Of a stretch of 64,000 bases of DNA, positions 26,436-36,250 are shown one piece after another. The stretch comes from Nocardia australiensis (lineage in GTDB: Bacteria; Actinomycetota; Actinomycetes; Mycobacteriales; Mycobacteriaceae), in NCBI RefSeq assembly GCF_020733705.1, contig NZ_JAJFZM010000001.1:1-64000 (forward strand), in the 5' to 3' direction. Position numbers and translations under genes: made by a program. The first letter of the stretch is position 1, and each line of letters begins with the position of its first letter. The notes beneath the pieces were generated by a model. That model was given only the letters and a program-made list of their open reading frames with translations. It did no database searches and was not told the origin of the DNA.

Positions 26436-27743
26436 TCAGATGGTTGGGTGAGGCGTGGTGAGGGCGCTTTGTTCCGGTGTCGCCTCGATGGTGGGCGTCC
26501 GCGGCGATGACTTGGTCGCGGACCGCCTTGTCGTGATGACGAACAGCACAACCAACAGCACACTCAGCCAGACATAAGTGTCACCGACGAGGTGTTGCCA
26601 TGGCGTCCAGTCCAGTTCTCGTTGCTTGTCGCCTGGCATCCAGTTCTGTGGGCCGTACATGAAAGCCGCCGTGGTGAGAACGATCGCGACATACCATCCG
26701 ATCGCCTGACGCCTGGGCAATTGGGACGCGCAGCCGACCATGGCGAGCAGTGCGGGCGCTACCCAGACCCAGTGGTGCGACCAGGAGATCGGGGAGACAA
26801 GAAGGGTGAAAACGGCGTTGATCGACAGCGCGAGCGCGGGGACATTCGCCGCGCGCCGCATGGCGACAACCACGAGTGCGAGCAGTGCCGCGCTCAGCAC
26901 CAGCCACAGCAGGGTGAACAGCGGCTTCTCCACGCCGAACCTGGCGAGCACCGCCTGGATCGACTGGTTGGTATGGAAAGACGAACCGCTGAGCCCGGAG
27001 ACATTGCCGAGGCCGCCGAACCAGTACTGGACCGATTCGTGGGGCAGCACGGCAAAGCTGAGCGCGGTCGCCGCGGCACCGGTGATCGCCGCGGTGATGG
27101 CGGCGCGATAGTCGCGGCGAACCAGGAAGTACAGCACGAACGCCGCCGGGGTCAGCTTGATGGCTGCGGCGACTCCGATGAGCATCCCGCGACGCCATTT
27201 CGGCTTCTCGGTGAGGCAGTCGGCGGCGACCAGCACCATGAGCAGCAGATTGACCTGACCGAAGTCCAGCGTCGAACGGATCGGTTCGAGCAGCATAGCC
27301 AGCGGCGTTGCGCAGGATGCGGCAAGTAGCGCGAGCCGGTTTCCCGATTCTTCCGGCCACCGACGCCGCGCCACGAGATACAGCGTGACCGCGAGCGCGG
27401 CCGTCGAAGAGATGAAGAAGCTGAACGCCGCGGCATCCCAGGGCAGTAGCGCGAAAGGGCTCAACACCAGCGCGGCGAAGGGCGGATAGATGAATGGCAG
27501 CCCGATACCGAGGGTGGTCTGTGGGAGCTGTCCATACATATCGGCACCGTCACGCAGCGCCTCGATTCCGAGCCGATACACCTGTAGGTCGATGAACCCC
27601 TTGGAGATCCGCTGGAACGGCCAGATCGGATACAACAGGCACAGTGTTGTGAATCCCACTAGGAGTGGTGGCACCAACCAAACCCGTCGCCCGAAGCGAC
27701 GGTTCCAGGGCCTCGGCCTGTCACGGGTGGTAACACTGCTCAT
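26436..27743 (-). CDS. GT87-family polyprenyl-phosphomannose-dependent mannosyltransferase-like protein
   Basis: A 435-residue protein with about 11 membrane segments. FIDLQVYRLGIEALRDGADMYGQLP holds the acidic pair of the first outer loop, and LLEPIRSTLDFGQVNLLLMVLVAADC is a hallmark of the DUF2029/GT87 family. In mycobacteria these enzymes (PimE and the alpha-1,2-mannosyltransferases) add mannose to phosphatidylinositol mannosides and lipoarabinomannan on the outer face of the membrane. Specificity cannot be read here. It stands 22 bases from the EamA gene on the same strand. Confidence 0.88.
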   Translation of the reverse strand: MSSVTTRDRPRPWNRRFGRRVWLVPPLLVGFTTLCLLYPIWPFQRISKGFIDLQVYRLGIEALRDGADMYGQLPQTTLGIGLPFIYPPFAALVLSPFALLPWDAAAFSFFISSTAALAVTLYLVARRRWPEESGNRLALLAASCATPLAMLLEPIRSTLDFGQVNLLLMVLVAADCLTEKPKWRRGMLIGVAAAIKLTPAAFVLYFLVRRDYRAAITAAITGAAATALSFAVLPHESVQYWFGGLGNVSGLSGSSFHTNQSIQAVLARFGVEKPLFTLLWLVLSAALLALVVVAMRRAANVPALALSINAVFTLLVSPISWSHHWVWVAPALLAMVGCASQLPRRQAIGWYVAIVLTTAAFMYGPQNWMPGDKQRELDWTPWQHLVGDTYVWLSVLLVVLFVITTRRSATKSSPRTPTIEATPEQSALTTPHPTI

Positions 27744-27869
27744 CCGCGGCTACTATACCGACCCGCAGCAAGCAGGCCGAATCAACGGCAATCGGCGTTG
27801 CGCCGACCGGTGGCCGACCCGGAAACATTCCCCACTGTTCGAGCCGCGAGCGCATGTAAGACTGGCCGC

Positions 27870-29000
27870 GTGAGTGAACGCAGTGATGCCAAAACGACCC
27901 CGGACCGTGGAGACGTCATCGGTGGCGGACTGCTCTGGCTGGCCAAATGGGCGCTGTGCATCGTCGCGATCGCGGCAGGCGCGTGGGTAATCGGATACGT
28001 CGCCGCGAGGCTGTGGGTGGCGGTGTTGCCGGTGCTGCTCGCGATTGTCGTCGCGACGGTGCTGTGGCCGCCGACGCGATGGCTCACTCGGCGCGGCTTG
28101 CCGCCCGGCGTCGCGGCGTCGATCACGGTGATCGGGTTCCTCGCACTGCTCGCGGGCGTTATCGCGCTGATTGTCCCGTCGGTGGTGCACCAGGCTCCTG
28201 AACTCGCCGACAAGTCGACCGCCGGCGTCAACCAGGTTCGCGACTGGTTGCAGGGGCCACCATTGAATATCGGTGAGGAACAACTGGCATCGGCCGTCGA
28301 CGCGATCGTGTCGCGCCTACAGTCCAGTACCGAGCGGATCGCCTCCGGCGTATTCAGCGGAGTGGCCACAGCGACATCGGCGATCGTCACGCTGGTCTTG
28401 GTGCTCGTGCTGTCGTTCTTCTTCATCAAGGACGGGCCGCGCTTCATGCCCTGGCTGCACGGCGTGCTCGGCACCAACACCGGCCGCCATCTCGAGGAGG
28501 TACTGACCCGGGTGTGGGGCACCCTCGGTGGCTTCATCCGCACCCAGGCACTGGTCAGCTTGATCGACGCTGTATGCATCGGCGTCGGCCTGGTAATCCT
28601 CGGTGTACCACTGGCTCTCGTGCTGGCCGTGATCACCTTTATCGGTGGTTTCATTCCGATTGTCGGCGCGTTCGTAGCGGGCGCGCTCGCTGTCCTCGTC
28701 GCGCTGGTCGGTAAGGGTTTCACCACTGCGCTGATCGTGCTCGGCATCATCATTGCCGTGCAGCAGCTCGAAGGCAATGTGCTGCAACCGGTGCTGCAGA
28801 GTCGAAGCATGAAGCTGCACGCCGTCATCGTGCTGCTCGCCATCACCGCGGGCGGCTCTCTTTATGGGATCGTCGGCGCATTCCTCGCGGTGCCGTTCGC
28901 GGCGCTTGTCGCGGTGGTGGTCCGCTACCTCGGCGAGCAGATCGACGCGGCCACCACACCGCCTGCGCCAGCCGACGAACCCGAGCCGGCCGCCGAATAA
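27870..29000 (+). CDS. AI-2E family transporter
   Basis: A 376-residue protein from GTG 27870. Membrane helices in two groups surround a soluble region (about 95-170). Family motifs: VLLAIVVATVLWPPTRWLTRRGLPPGVAASITV near the start and VPLALVLAVITFIGGFIPIVGAFVAGALAVLVAL with the GGFIPIVGA signature, then GNVLQPVLQSRSMKLHAVIVLLAITAGGSLYGIVGAFLAVP. The name comes from one member said to release autoinducer-2; most members have unknown cargo. Upstream 126 bases separate it from the divergent GT87 gene. Confidence 0.92.
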   Translation: MSERSDAKTTPDRGDVIGGGLLWLAKWALCIVAIAAGAWVIGYVAARLWVAVLPVLLAIVVATVLWPPTRWLTRRGLPPGVAASITVIGFLALLAGVIALIVPSVVHQAPELADKSTAGVNQVRDWLQGPPLNIGEEQLASAVDAIVSRLQSSTERIASGVFSGVATATSAIVTLVLVLVLSFFFIKDGPRFMPWLHGVLGTNTGRHLEEVLTRVWGTLGGFIRTQALVSLIDAVCIGVGLVILGVPLALVLAVITFIGGFIPIVGAFVAGALAVLVALVGKGFTTALIVLGIIIAVQQLEGNVLQPVLQSRSMKLHAVIVLLAITAGGSLYGIVGAFLAVPFAALVAVVVRYLGEQIDAATTPPAPADEPEPAAE

Positions 29001-29165
29001 GCTGACGCCCAGTCGTTTCACCGACGGTGGCGGTTATCAGACAATCCCGGCACCTAGCGCATTCGTGCCACAGAACGGCGACGGCCATACATACTATGCG
29101 GGAAGATCTGGCTCTCATCTGGACAACTCGATCGGACGATACACCGACACGAAACGAGCGTATCC

Positions 29166-29447
29166 ATGATTCTGACTGCCGTTTTCGACACCGTTTACGC
29201 CCAGATCGACAATCCCTCGCCCGAGGCGCCACCGGTCTCGGACAAGATTCTCCAAATGGTCCGCTACCTCACCTGGTTCGTGCTGCTGTCGGGGGTCACA
29301 GGCATCACCTACGCGGGTGGCAGGTTCGCTTGGGAGAAGTGGAGCGGCGGAGCCCTCCAATCACCGAAGATGGTCGCCGGCGCCATGCTCGGCGGTGTCG
29401 TCGCCACGAGCGCGGGCACCATCATGAACGCTGTTGTAGGCAGCTGA
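29166..29447 (+). CDS. Small membrane protein, paralogue of the one at 19119-19415
   Basis: A 93-residue protein with the same layout as its paralogue: NPSPEAPPVSDKILQ, then MVRYLTWFVLLSGVTGITYAGGRFAWEKWSGG, then SPKMVAGAMLGGVVATSAG and a shared end TIMNAVVGS. Protein identity over the last 75 residues is very high, and much of the coding DNA also matches, in opposite orientation. The two-helix form resembles VirB2-like pilins but no pilus or secretion genes lie nearby. Presumably it is a subunit of a multimeric membrane assembly. Confidence 0.8.
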   Translation: MILTAVFDTVYAQIDNPSPEAPPVSDKILQMVRYLTWFVLLSGVTGITYAGGRFAWEKWSGGALQSPKMVAGAMLGGVVATSAGTIMNAVVGS

Positions 29448-29664
29448 GAGTGCTCGACTCCGACATCGGCCCAACCGTGTAGGACGCCGCGGAAATGCGG
29501 AGATGGTCGACCCGACAGAACAACCGTCCGCCCGCCGAGCACCTGCCCCGCCGCGCTCATTCGCGTTGTCACACAAACAACCTGTCCCAATTCACATCTC
29601 GACCCGCAACAACCGAAACTCCGAAACTGCGTTCCCAGGTATTCGATGTCGCTTGCATGCGACT

Positions 29665-31467
29665 TCAGCGGGTGAGACTTGTCCGCGAGCCACCCGCGAT
29701 CGGCACTCCGATCCGGCTGGCCTGCGCCAGGGAAGCGGGCGAATCGGCGCTTCGTGCGGCCGTCTGCGCGATCACGGGCGGCACCGTGGTCGCCGATGCG
29801 TGCTCTGGTACATAGTCGTCGAGCGTCGCGGTGCCCCACACATAGGGGTCGGCCTGCGCGCTGCCGAATGGTGACCAAGCCAGGCGAGTCTGGCCGGTCT
29901 TGTCGTCGGTATCGGAGTCATAGACAAGGATGTTCATGGCGAACTCGGCGGGATCAACCGGTGCGGGCAGTGCGGCGAGCGGAATCTTCGCCTCCACCGT
30001 GTAGCCCCGGTACGGCTCGGTGACCACTGTGGCCACCCGCATTCCCGGTGCTGTCTCACCCGCAGCGCCCTGACAATTATCGGCGTCACGCTCGAAGGCC
30101 GGGCCGCCACGGCTCGCGGTGTAAGGCATGATGCCGGTTTTGAAGGTGGTCGAGGTGTCGTCGGAGTCGCCGCGTGGGTCGATGGCGATCTCGACCGAAT
30201 CGGTGCGCCAGTGCCGCTTGATGTCGTCGGCCGCCAGTTCGGCGCCCTTCCGATCGTCGCTGACATTCACCAGCACGAACAGGTCATCGTCGTGCCTGCA
30301 CAGCTTCGCGGTCGCCGTGCAGCCGCCACCACCCTGCCAAACAGCAAGCGGCAGTTGCGGTCCCGGGTACTCCCCCGGCCCTTCGATGCCATTGAGGACC
30401 GGCGCGACAGCAACCGCAGGGATTGTGGTGACCGGATTCACCGGGTAGTCCGGCTGAACGCGATTCGCCAACCATGGCAGCCCGACTCGGTCGGCCCAGT
30501 CACAAAACTCGGCGTACAACGGCTTCAAATCGGATTGCCGATGCACCGCCACCTCGACGAACCGCCCATCCTCGGCCAGCACGGTGAACCAATCGGAGCC
30601 GAGCTGTCGTGGGTCCGAGGGCACCCGCTCAGGCATCGCCGCGAAACCCTGTGTCAGATATAGCCGAGACGCATCGCGTTCGACCTGCGCCCAGGTCGTG
30701 TTGTGCGCACGCGAGTGGACACCGGACCACACTCCGATCACCGGCAGCCCGGTGTCGGGATCGGTGCGTCGTTGCTCGGGTGCTTCCGGTCCGAGCAGCG
30801 AGTCGAATCCGTAGTTCTGGGCGAGCAGCCTGCTGGGATGCCACGGCGCCAGCCCCTCCTCGGCGATCTGCTCGGGATAAGCCGTCGGGTCACCTGCCAG
30901 CCGGAACGCCTCGATCCCGAGCCGCGCCGAGAGCTGGTGCCCGCCATGCTGATTGAACGGTCGAGGATCCATCACGATGATCGTCTGCGGCGTGGTCTGA
31001 CGCACCAACCGCACCAACCGGGCCATGGTGTCCTGCTCGCCCCAAATGCGGGCGGTCAGCGATGCGGACAGGGTGTACCAGAAGTCCGGCTTGTCGAGGT
31101 AGTAGATGTTCTCGATCCCGGCGACGGCGGTCGCCATGCGTTCCTCGGTCTCCCGGATCAGCCCCAGCTCCGGCCCCTCCTCGAGCCCATCGGCATTCCC
31201 GCCACCCTCACCACGCGTCACGGTGACGACGCCGGTACTCACGCCCAGATCTTCGCGCCATTGCCCAAAGGTGGACAGGTTGCTCGATTCATCGTCCGGA
31301 TGCGCACCGATGAACAGCACGTCGTTATGAGCGAGATCCCGCGCAGCATCCGTCGCGTTCCGGCCCACGCTGCCGGAGGACCTACCCGCGACCAGCCAGG
31401 TTCCGGCGAGTGCCGCGGCAAGAACGGTGCGCCGCCCCAGCTTGCCTCCGAAACCGCCCTGCACCAT
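29665..31467 (-). CDS. Exported PIG-L family deacetylase with C-terminal CBM9-like domain
   Basis: A 600-residue exported protein. ATG 31467 is chosen because GGAGG lies at proper spacing and GRRTVLAAALAGTWLVAG directly follows, a Tat-like signal. Residues 50-300 are PIG-L/LmbE: GAHPDDE (residues 54-60, zinc ligands), EERMATAVAG, and PFNQHGGH. PIG-L enzymes remove acetyl groups from N-acetylglucosaminyl lipids or from related sugars. The C-terminal part from about 360 has DDDLFVLVNVSDDRKGAE ... DSVEIAIDPRGDSDDTS and GYTVEAKIPLAALPAP, as in CBM9/DOMON-like sugar-binding domains. The combination suggests an extracellular, substrate-anchored deacetylase. Confidence 0.87.
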   Translation of the reverse strand: MVQGGFGGKLGRRTVLAAALAGTWLVAGRSSGSVGRNATDAARDLAHNDVLFIGAHPDDESSNLSTFGQWREDLGVSTGVVTVTRGEGGGNADGLEEGPELGLIRETEERMATAVAGIENIYYLDKPDFWYTLSASLTARIWGEQDTMARLVRLVRQTTPQTIIVMDPRPFNQHGGHQLSARLGIEAFRLAGDPTAYPEQIAEEGLAPWHPSRLLAQNYGFDSLLGPEAPEQRRTDPDTGLPVIGVWSGVHSRAHNTTWAQVERDASRLYLTQGFAAMPERVPSDPRQLGSDWFTVLAEDGRFVEVAVHRQSDLKPLYAEFCDWADRVGLPWLANRVQPDYPVNPVTTIPAVAVAPVLNGIEGPGEYPGPQLPLAVWQGGGGCTATAKLCRHDDDLFVLVNVSDDRKGAELAADDIKRHWRTDSVEIAIDPRGDSDDTSTTFKTGIMPYTASRGGPAFERDADNCQGAAGETAPGMRVATVVTEPYRGYTVEAKIPLAALPAPVDPAEFAMNILVYDSDTDDKTGQTRLAWSPFGSAQADPYVWGTATLDDYVPEHASATTVPPVIAQTAARSADSPASLAQASRIGVPIAGGSRTSLTR

Positions 31468-31652
31468 CCATGCCTCCAGTCGCTCCATAACTTGCCGCAC
31501 CATTGCAGTCGAATCACAGCACATCGCCTTACAGCCCCCACCAGTGGCGACAACCTCGCCACATTTACCGTGTCTCGAACGAAAGCTATTGCCGCGGTTG
31601 CGTACCCAACGAAGGTTCGAATGCCCTACCGAGCCTCGAGACGCACGACGGG

Positions 31653-32624
31653 TCAGGGCAGCGTCCAGAGCTGGGTCGTCACGACATAGAAGAAGACGAC
31701 CCAGGCCAGCATGAGAGCGGCAATGCCAACGATGCCAACGACGTTCGTCTTCGCGGTCGCCCCATCGGGCGGTGGCCACAACCACCGCCGCAGCAGCCGG
31801 TTCACGTAGTACGGCATGGTGAAGAAACTCATCACGAAGCTGGACAGCAGGTTGCCGATGAGTAGGCCCAGCCAGAGCGGCATTTTCAGCGGGGACAGGG
31901 CAAGGGTGAGCAGCACGACGGTCGGGTAGAGGCCGACCCAGATCGCGATAGCGGTCTTGGTATCCGATGGGGCGGCCCTCTCGGTGCCGTTCTCGTCGAA
32001 GGCGAACCAGCTGCCGAACGAGTTGTCGATGGTCCGCAATTCGAAGTCGCTGAACTTCTCCCCCTCAGCGAGCAGCTCTCGGCGTCGCTTCGAGGTGAGC
32101 CACGTGGCCAGGTGCGCGGCGGTGTCGAAGCGATAGAGCGCGGTCCACTCATCCTGAACGCCCTCGATAGGGCGGAATAGTTCGCTGCCGCGGAAGCCGT
32201 CGAACTTGGCCTCCTCCCGACTCAGGTTCGTCTGCCACGCCAGGAAGCCCGCGACGCTGTCGTGATTCACGCGGTGGGTGACGACGACCGTCACCAGCGG
32301 ATCGGAGGGGCGCGCACCGCCACTGATGACCTGCTGGGTGGCGGGCCCGTCGAAGTATTGTTGTCCCCTGTCCAGGAACTCCTGGCGGGTTGCGCTGTTT
32401 ATCCAAGCCTGTAAATGAGGGACAGAGTCGAAGCGGTAGATCACAACCCACTCGGGCTGCACAGCGGTGGGTAGGTCGATCTCGGCGCCGAGGAATCCTT
32501 CGTAACCAGAAGCCGCGGCATTCAGATCCTCCTGCCAGGTCTGGAATGCTTTCTCGAATCCGACGAGTATCTTCTGGCCGATAATGACCGTCGCGGCGCT
32601 ATCGGTGAGCTTCTCGACGTCCAT
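31653..32624 (-). CDS. Membrane protein with tandem antibiotic-biosynthesis-monooxygenase (ABM) domains
   Basis: A 323-residue protein. Residues about 10-105 and 108-205 are two ABM-like ferredoxin folds (ATVIIGQKILVGFEKAFQTWQEDLNAAASGYEGFLGAEI and VTVVVTHRVNHDSVAGFLAWQTNLSREEAKFDGFRGSELF). The C-terminal part has three hydrophobic segments. Such double-ABM membrane proteins are common in actinobacteria and have no proven role. GGAGAGG precedes ATG 32624. The start overlaps the end of the molybdenum hydroxylase gene by 26 bases, tying the two together. Confidence 0.82.
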   Translation of the reverse strand: MDVEKLTDSAATVIIGQKILVGFEKAFQTWQEDLNAAASGYEGFLGAEIDLPTAVQPEWVVIYRFDSVPHLQAWINSATRQEFLDRGQQYFDGPATQQVISGGARPSDPLVTVVVTHRVNHDSVAGFLAWQTNLSREEAKFDGFRGSELFRPIEGVQDEWTALYRFDTAAHLATWLTSKRRRELLAEGEKFSDFELRTIDNSFGSWFAFDENGTERAAPSDTKTAIAIWVGLYPTVVLLTLALSPLKMPLWLGLLIGNLLSSFVMSFFTMPYYVNRLLRRWLWPPPDGATAKTNVVGIVGIAALMLAWVVFFYVVTTQLWTLP

Positions 32625-35349
32625 CACCCTCTCCTCGCGACTGAACTGGTGGGTGCTCGACGAGCCTGCGGTATATGCGTTCCGGGGTAAGCGGCAGCTC
32701 GCGGTATCGGATCCCGGTCGCGTTCTCGAGCGCGTTGGCCAGTGCGGGAGCTACCGGGTTGATGCAGCACTCCGCCATACCTTTCGAGTGCATTGCCCCG
32801 ACAGAGTCGGTGGAATGAACAGTCAGTACGTCGGTGTGGGGAACATCGGCGTATGTCGGGATGTGGTAGTCGCGCAGGGTCGGGTTGACCATGACGCCGT
32901 TCTCGTCGACATGGAAGTTCTCTGTCAGCGCGAATCCGATGCCCTGGGCGACGCCGCCCTCGATCTGGCCCCGTACCTGCTGCGGATTGATGAGGACTCC
33001 AGCGTCGGTGGCGTGCACGCTGTAGAGGACGCGGATCTCGCCCGTTACCCGGTGCACGGCGATCCGGAAGCCGTGCGCATTGAATACGACGCTGCGCGGC
33101 GACCCGAAAGCCTTGCGCGCCTCCGTCATTCGGATACCGCGTCGGCGCGCCACTTCGACCAGTTCCAACAGCGACAAGCGGCTGCCGCCGCAGACGACCC
33201 CGGTGTCCGCCAGCGCGCAGGAAGCGACATCGACCCGCAGGTGCGAGGCCGCCAAAACCAAGATGCGCTCGCGTAAGGCGTCGGCTGCCCGCAGCACCGC
33301 GTTCCCGGCGACGAACAGACCTGCGCTGGCGAACGCACCGGTATCGAATCCCGTTCTGTCGGTATCGGATTGCACGAGGCGCACCCGGGACGGCGTGGTG
33401 CCGAGCTGGTTGGCGGCGATCTGCACATGCGCGGTCGAGGTGCCCTCACCGAACTCGACGGTGCCGATGGCAAGCTCGTAGACGCCGTCGTCACCGAGGG
33501 TCAACCAGGCCTCCGAGAGATGGTCGGTCGGTGGCGCGGTCTCGTGCAGCGAGCTGGCGGTGCCGATGCCGATGAGCCACCCGTCTCCCGGCGGCGACTC
33601 AGGGATGTTGTGCCGCAGAGCGTCATCGACGAGATCGATACATTGCGCGAGGCCGTCCTCGCTGAACATGACGTCGTCGGGGCCGTCGTCCATTGCTACG
33701 AGTGCGTCACCGGGACGCACAATATTGCGCCGCCGTAGCTCGAGCGGATCCATATCGAGCGCGACCGCCAGCTCGTGCATGGCGGACTCCATCGCGAATA
33801 CGGGCTGGGTCATACCGTAACCGCGCAGCGCGCCGCTCGGCACGTTGTTGGTGTAGACCGAATATCCGTCGAACTTCTTGTTAGGACAGCGGTAGCACGA
33901 GATCGCGGCCCCACTGGCGAACAATGTCTCGCCGCCGTGGTTACCGTATGCGCCCGTATTCGACACATTGCGGACCTGGACCGCAGTGAGCGTACCGTCG
34001 GCCCGCGCGCCGAGCTTGACCGTCAGCGTCATCGGATGCCGCGGTGACGCCGTCGTGAATTCCTCTTCGCGGGTGAACTCGAAGCAGACCGGCCGGCCGG
34101 TGTCCAATGCGGCAAGCGCGACCAGATCCTCGGTAATGACCTCCTGCTTCCCGCCGAACCCGCCGCCGACCCGCTTGCAGTACACGCGCAGCTGGTCGGG
34201 ACGGAGATCGAAGAGATAGCCCAGCTTGTCCTTGGCGATCGAAGGGGATTGCGAGCTGGTGCGCACGTGCAGGCGACCGTCGTCGATCCACGCGATCGAT
34301 CCGTGCGTTTCGAGATGCGCATGCTGCACACGCGGCGAAAAATATATGCCCTCGTGGATCACCTCGGCCTCGGCGAACCCCACCTCGACATCACCCACCT
34401 GGCCATGGATCTCGAGCAGGATGTTGTGCTCGGGATCTCGCACGAACGGATCGTCCGAGCCGTGCAACTGCGGTGCGCCGTCGGCCATCGCCGCTTCCGG
34501 GTCGAAGACGGCGGGCAGTACCTCATAGTCGACGATCACCTTGCGGCAGCCTTCTTCCGCGGCCCCGACGGTATCGGCCAGCACCGCGACCACCCGTTGA
34601 CCGGCGAAGCGCATCACGTCGTCCAGGACGTAGGTGTCGCTGGGATCGACGAGGTGATCGGTGTGTATCGCGGTCGTGAAGTGCTTGCGGGGCACATCCT
34701 CCCAGGTGTAGACGCGATGCACACCGGGAACCGCGAGCGCGGCGGTCTTGTCGATCGACACGACGCGGGCGTGCGCGTGCGGCGAACGCAACACCTTCAG
34801 ATGCAGCATGCCGTCGATCGCGGTGTCCATCGTGAACTCGGCGCGGCCCGTCACCACCTCGGTGCCTGCCGGAGCTCCCACGCTGGTGCCGACAGCCCGG
34901 CCGGGCAGGGCGACCTCGATCCCGGCGACACCGTTGACCGCGTCTTCGATCGCCCGGTAGCCGGTGCAGCGGCAGAGGTTGCCCTTCAACGCACGCGGCA
35001 GGTCTTGCTTTTGGTCGTCGGTGAGCGCCACAGCCGTCATGATCATGCCCGCCGTGCAGAATCCGCACTGGAAGCCGGGAGCGTCGCGGAACTGCCGCTG
35101 CATCGGGTGCAGGTCCGCGGGCGAACCGAGACCCTCGATCGTCGTGACCGCACGCCCCTCGGCACGGAACGCGGGTGTGATGCAGCTGTGCACGGAATCG
35201 CCGTCCAGCCAGACCGTGCAGGCGCCGCAATCGCCTGCGTCACAACCCTTCTTGATGCCGTGAACGCCGAGCGAGCGCAGGAAGGTGCGCAGGCATTGAC
35301 CAGGATTCGGCACGTCGTCGAACGTGCGTCCGTTCACCGTGTAGGTCAC
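32599..35349 (-). CDS. Molybdenum hydroxylase large subunit fused to [2Fe-2S] domain (xanthine dehydrogenase family)
   Basis: A 916-residue protein. Residues 1-150 are the iron-sulfur domain: C36, C41, C44, C56 bind one [2Fe-2S] cluster, and C95, C98, C126, C128 (QCGFC and LCRC) bind the other. The rest is the molybdopterin-binding domain: RSPHAHARVVSID, GGGFGGKQE, ALRGYG, and GMAECCINPVAPALANALENA with the catalytic Glu. Usually these are separate subunits; here they are fused, and the FAD subunit is a separate gene upstream. It should hydroxylate a heterocycle or aldehyde with water as oxygen source. GTG 35349 overlaps the stop of the FAD gene by four bases. Confidence 0.93.
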   Translation of the reverse strand: MTYTVNGRTFDDVPNPGQCLRTFLRSLGVHGIKKGCDAGDCGACTVWLDGDSVHSCITPAFRAEGRAVTTIEGLGSPADLHPMQRQFRDAPGFQCGFCTAGMIMTAVALTDDQKQDLPRALKGNLCRCTGYRAIEDAVNGVAGIEVALPGRAVGTSVGAPAGTEVVTGRAEFTMDTAIDGMLHLKVLRSPHAHARVVSIDKTAALAVPGVHRVYTWEDVPRKHFTTAIHTDHLVDPSDTYVLDDVMRFAGQRVVAVLADTVGAAEEGCRKVIVDYEVLPAVFDPEAAMADGAPQLHGSDDPFVRDPEHNILLEIHGQVGDVEVGFAEAEVIHEGIYFSPRVQHAHLETHGSIAWIDDGRLHVRTSSQSPSIAKDKLGYLFDLRPDQLRVYCKRVGGGFGGKQEVITEDLVALAALDTGRPVCFEFTREEEFTTASPRHPMTLTVKLGARADGTLTAVQVRNVSNTGAYGNHGGETLFASGAAISCYRCPNKKFDGYSVYTNNVPSGALRGYGMTQPVFAMESAMHELAVALDMDPLELRRRNIVRPGDALVAMDDGPDDVMFSEDGLAQCIDLVDDALRHNIPESPPGDGWLIGIGTASSLHETAPPTDHLSEAWLTLGDDGVYELAIGTVEFGEGTSTAHVQIAANQLGTTPSRVRLVQSDTDRTGFDTGAFASAGLFVAGNAVLRAADALRERILVLAASHLRVDVASCALADTGVVCGGSRLSLLELVEVARRRGIRMTEARKAFGSPRSVVFNAHGFRIAVHRVTGEIRVLYSVHATDAGVLINPQQVRGQIEGGVAQGIGFALTENFHVDENGVMVNPTLRDYHIPTYADVPHTDVLTVHSTDSVGAMHSKGMAECCINPVAPALANALENATGIRYRELPLTPERIYRRLVEHPPVQSRGEGDGRREAHR

Positions 35350-36173
35350 CACAGACCACCTTCGGCGAGCTCGGCGCGGATCTCCTCGGCGAAGTACCCG
35401 GCCAGGTGGCGCCGGTGATCGGGCGTGCCGTTCGGGTCGTTGAACCACAGTTCTTCGGGTATGGCGTCGAGGCGCTGCCGCAGCACCTCGGCGTCGGGCA
35501 TGCCGTCGAACGCCAAGCGGACCGGACGGGTGGTGCCCGCGGTGACGGTGAGCAGCAGGTCGGCGGTCCCGGGCGACTGGGTGGCAATCATGAACACAGT
35601 CGACCGACCCAGCCGCGTCAGGGTGAAGCGCCGGTGCGCGTACCGTTTGCCGAGCGCGGCGGCCGGGATGTCGATACGCCGCAGGATATCGCCGGGGGTG
35701 AGGATGTTGCGGTGGTCGCCGGTGACGAAGTCGGCGGCATCGATGGTGCGTTCGGATCCATCGGCGGCCCACACCGTGTAGGTGGCTTCCAGTGCGACGG
35801 TGAGCGTGATCATCGGGGCCGCAGGCAGTGACATGCAGATATTGCCGCCGACCGTCGCCGCGTTCCAGACCTTGAACGATGAAAGGAACGCCGAACAGCA
35901 GGTGGCGAACAGCGCGCCCGCGCGCCAGTCATTCGGCGGCGCAAACGCGTTCAGCTCTCGGATGGTACATGTCGCGCCGATCTCCAGACCCGCCGCACTC
36001 GGTACCAGGCTGTCCCAACCGAGCGAGGTGATGTCGACCAGACGCCGCAGATCGGACTGCTCGGTCGAGAACAACCACGTTCCCCCGGCCAGCCACGCGT
36101 CACCGTCGCGCCAAGCCGCACCCGGCCGTTCCGAGGGGCGCCGAACGATATCGATGATGGAATCGAGATCCAT
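35346..36173 (-). CDS. FAD-binding subunit of the molybdenum hydroxylase
   Basis: A 275-residue CoxM/XdhB-type subunit. AWLAGGTWLFSTEQ is the FAD-binding loop near residue 30, and KVWNAATVGGNICMSLPAAPMITLTVALEATYTV is the second conserved flavin segment; the last third is a CO-dehydrogenase flavoprotein C-terminal domain. It would pass electrons from the iron-sulfur clusters to NAD or another acceptor. GGGAG lies before ATG 36173. It overlaps the fused molybdenum subunit by four bases (GTGA), completing the enzyme as an alpha-beta pair. Confidence 0.9.
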   Translation of the reverse strand: MDLDSIIDIVRRPSERPGAAWRDGDAWLAGGTWLFSTEQSDLRRLVDITSLGWDSLVPSAAGLEIGATCTIRELNAFAPPNDWRAGALFATCCSAFLSSFKVWNAATVGGNICMSLPAAPMITLTVALEATYTVWAADGSERTIDAADFVTGDHRNILTPGDILRRIDIPAAALGKRYAHRRFTLTRLGRSTVFMIATQSPGTADLLLTVTAGTTRPVRLAFDGMPDAEVLRQRLDAIPEELWFNDPNGTPDHRRHLAGYFAEEIRAELAEGGLW

Positions 36174-36250
36174 AGCGCCACTCCCTCGGAGAAGGTGCCG
36201 TGCCACCGAGCACGCATTGCCCGGCATGACATTTCGATTCCTCGGTGGAC

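Noticed and set aside
34249..35418. Long plus-strand open frame opposite the molybdenum hydroxylase gene
   Set aside because: Arg/Asp/His-rich translation with no motif; it is a codon-bias shadow of the real minus-strand gene.
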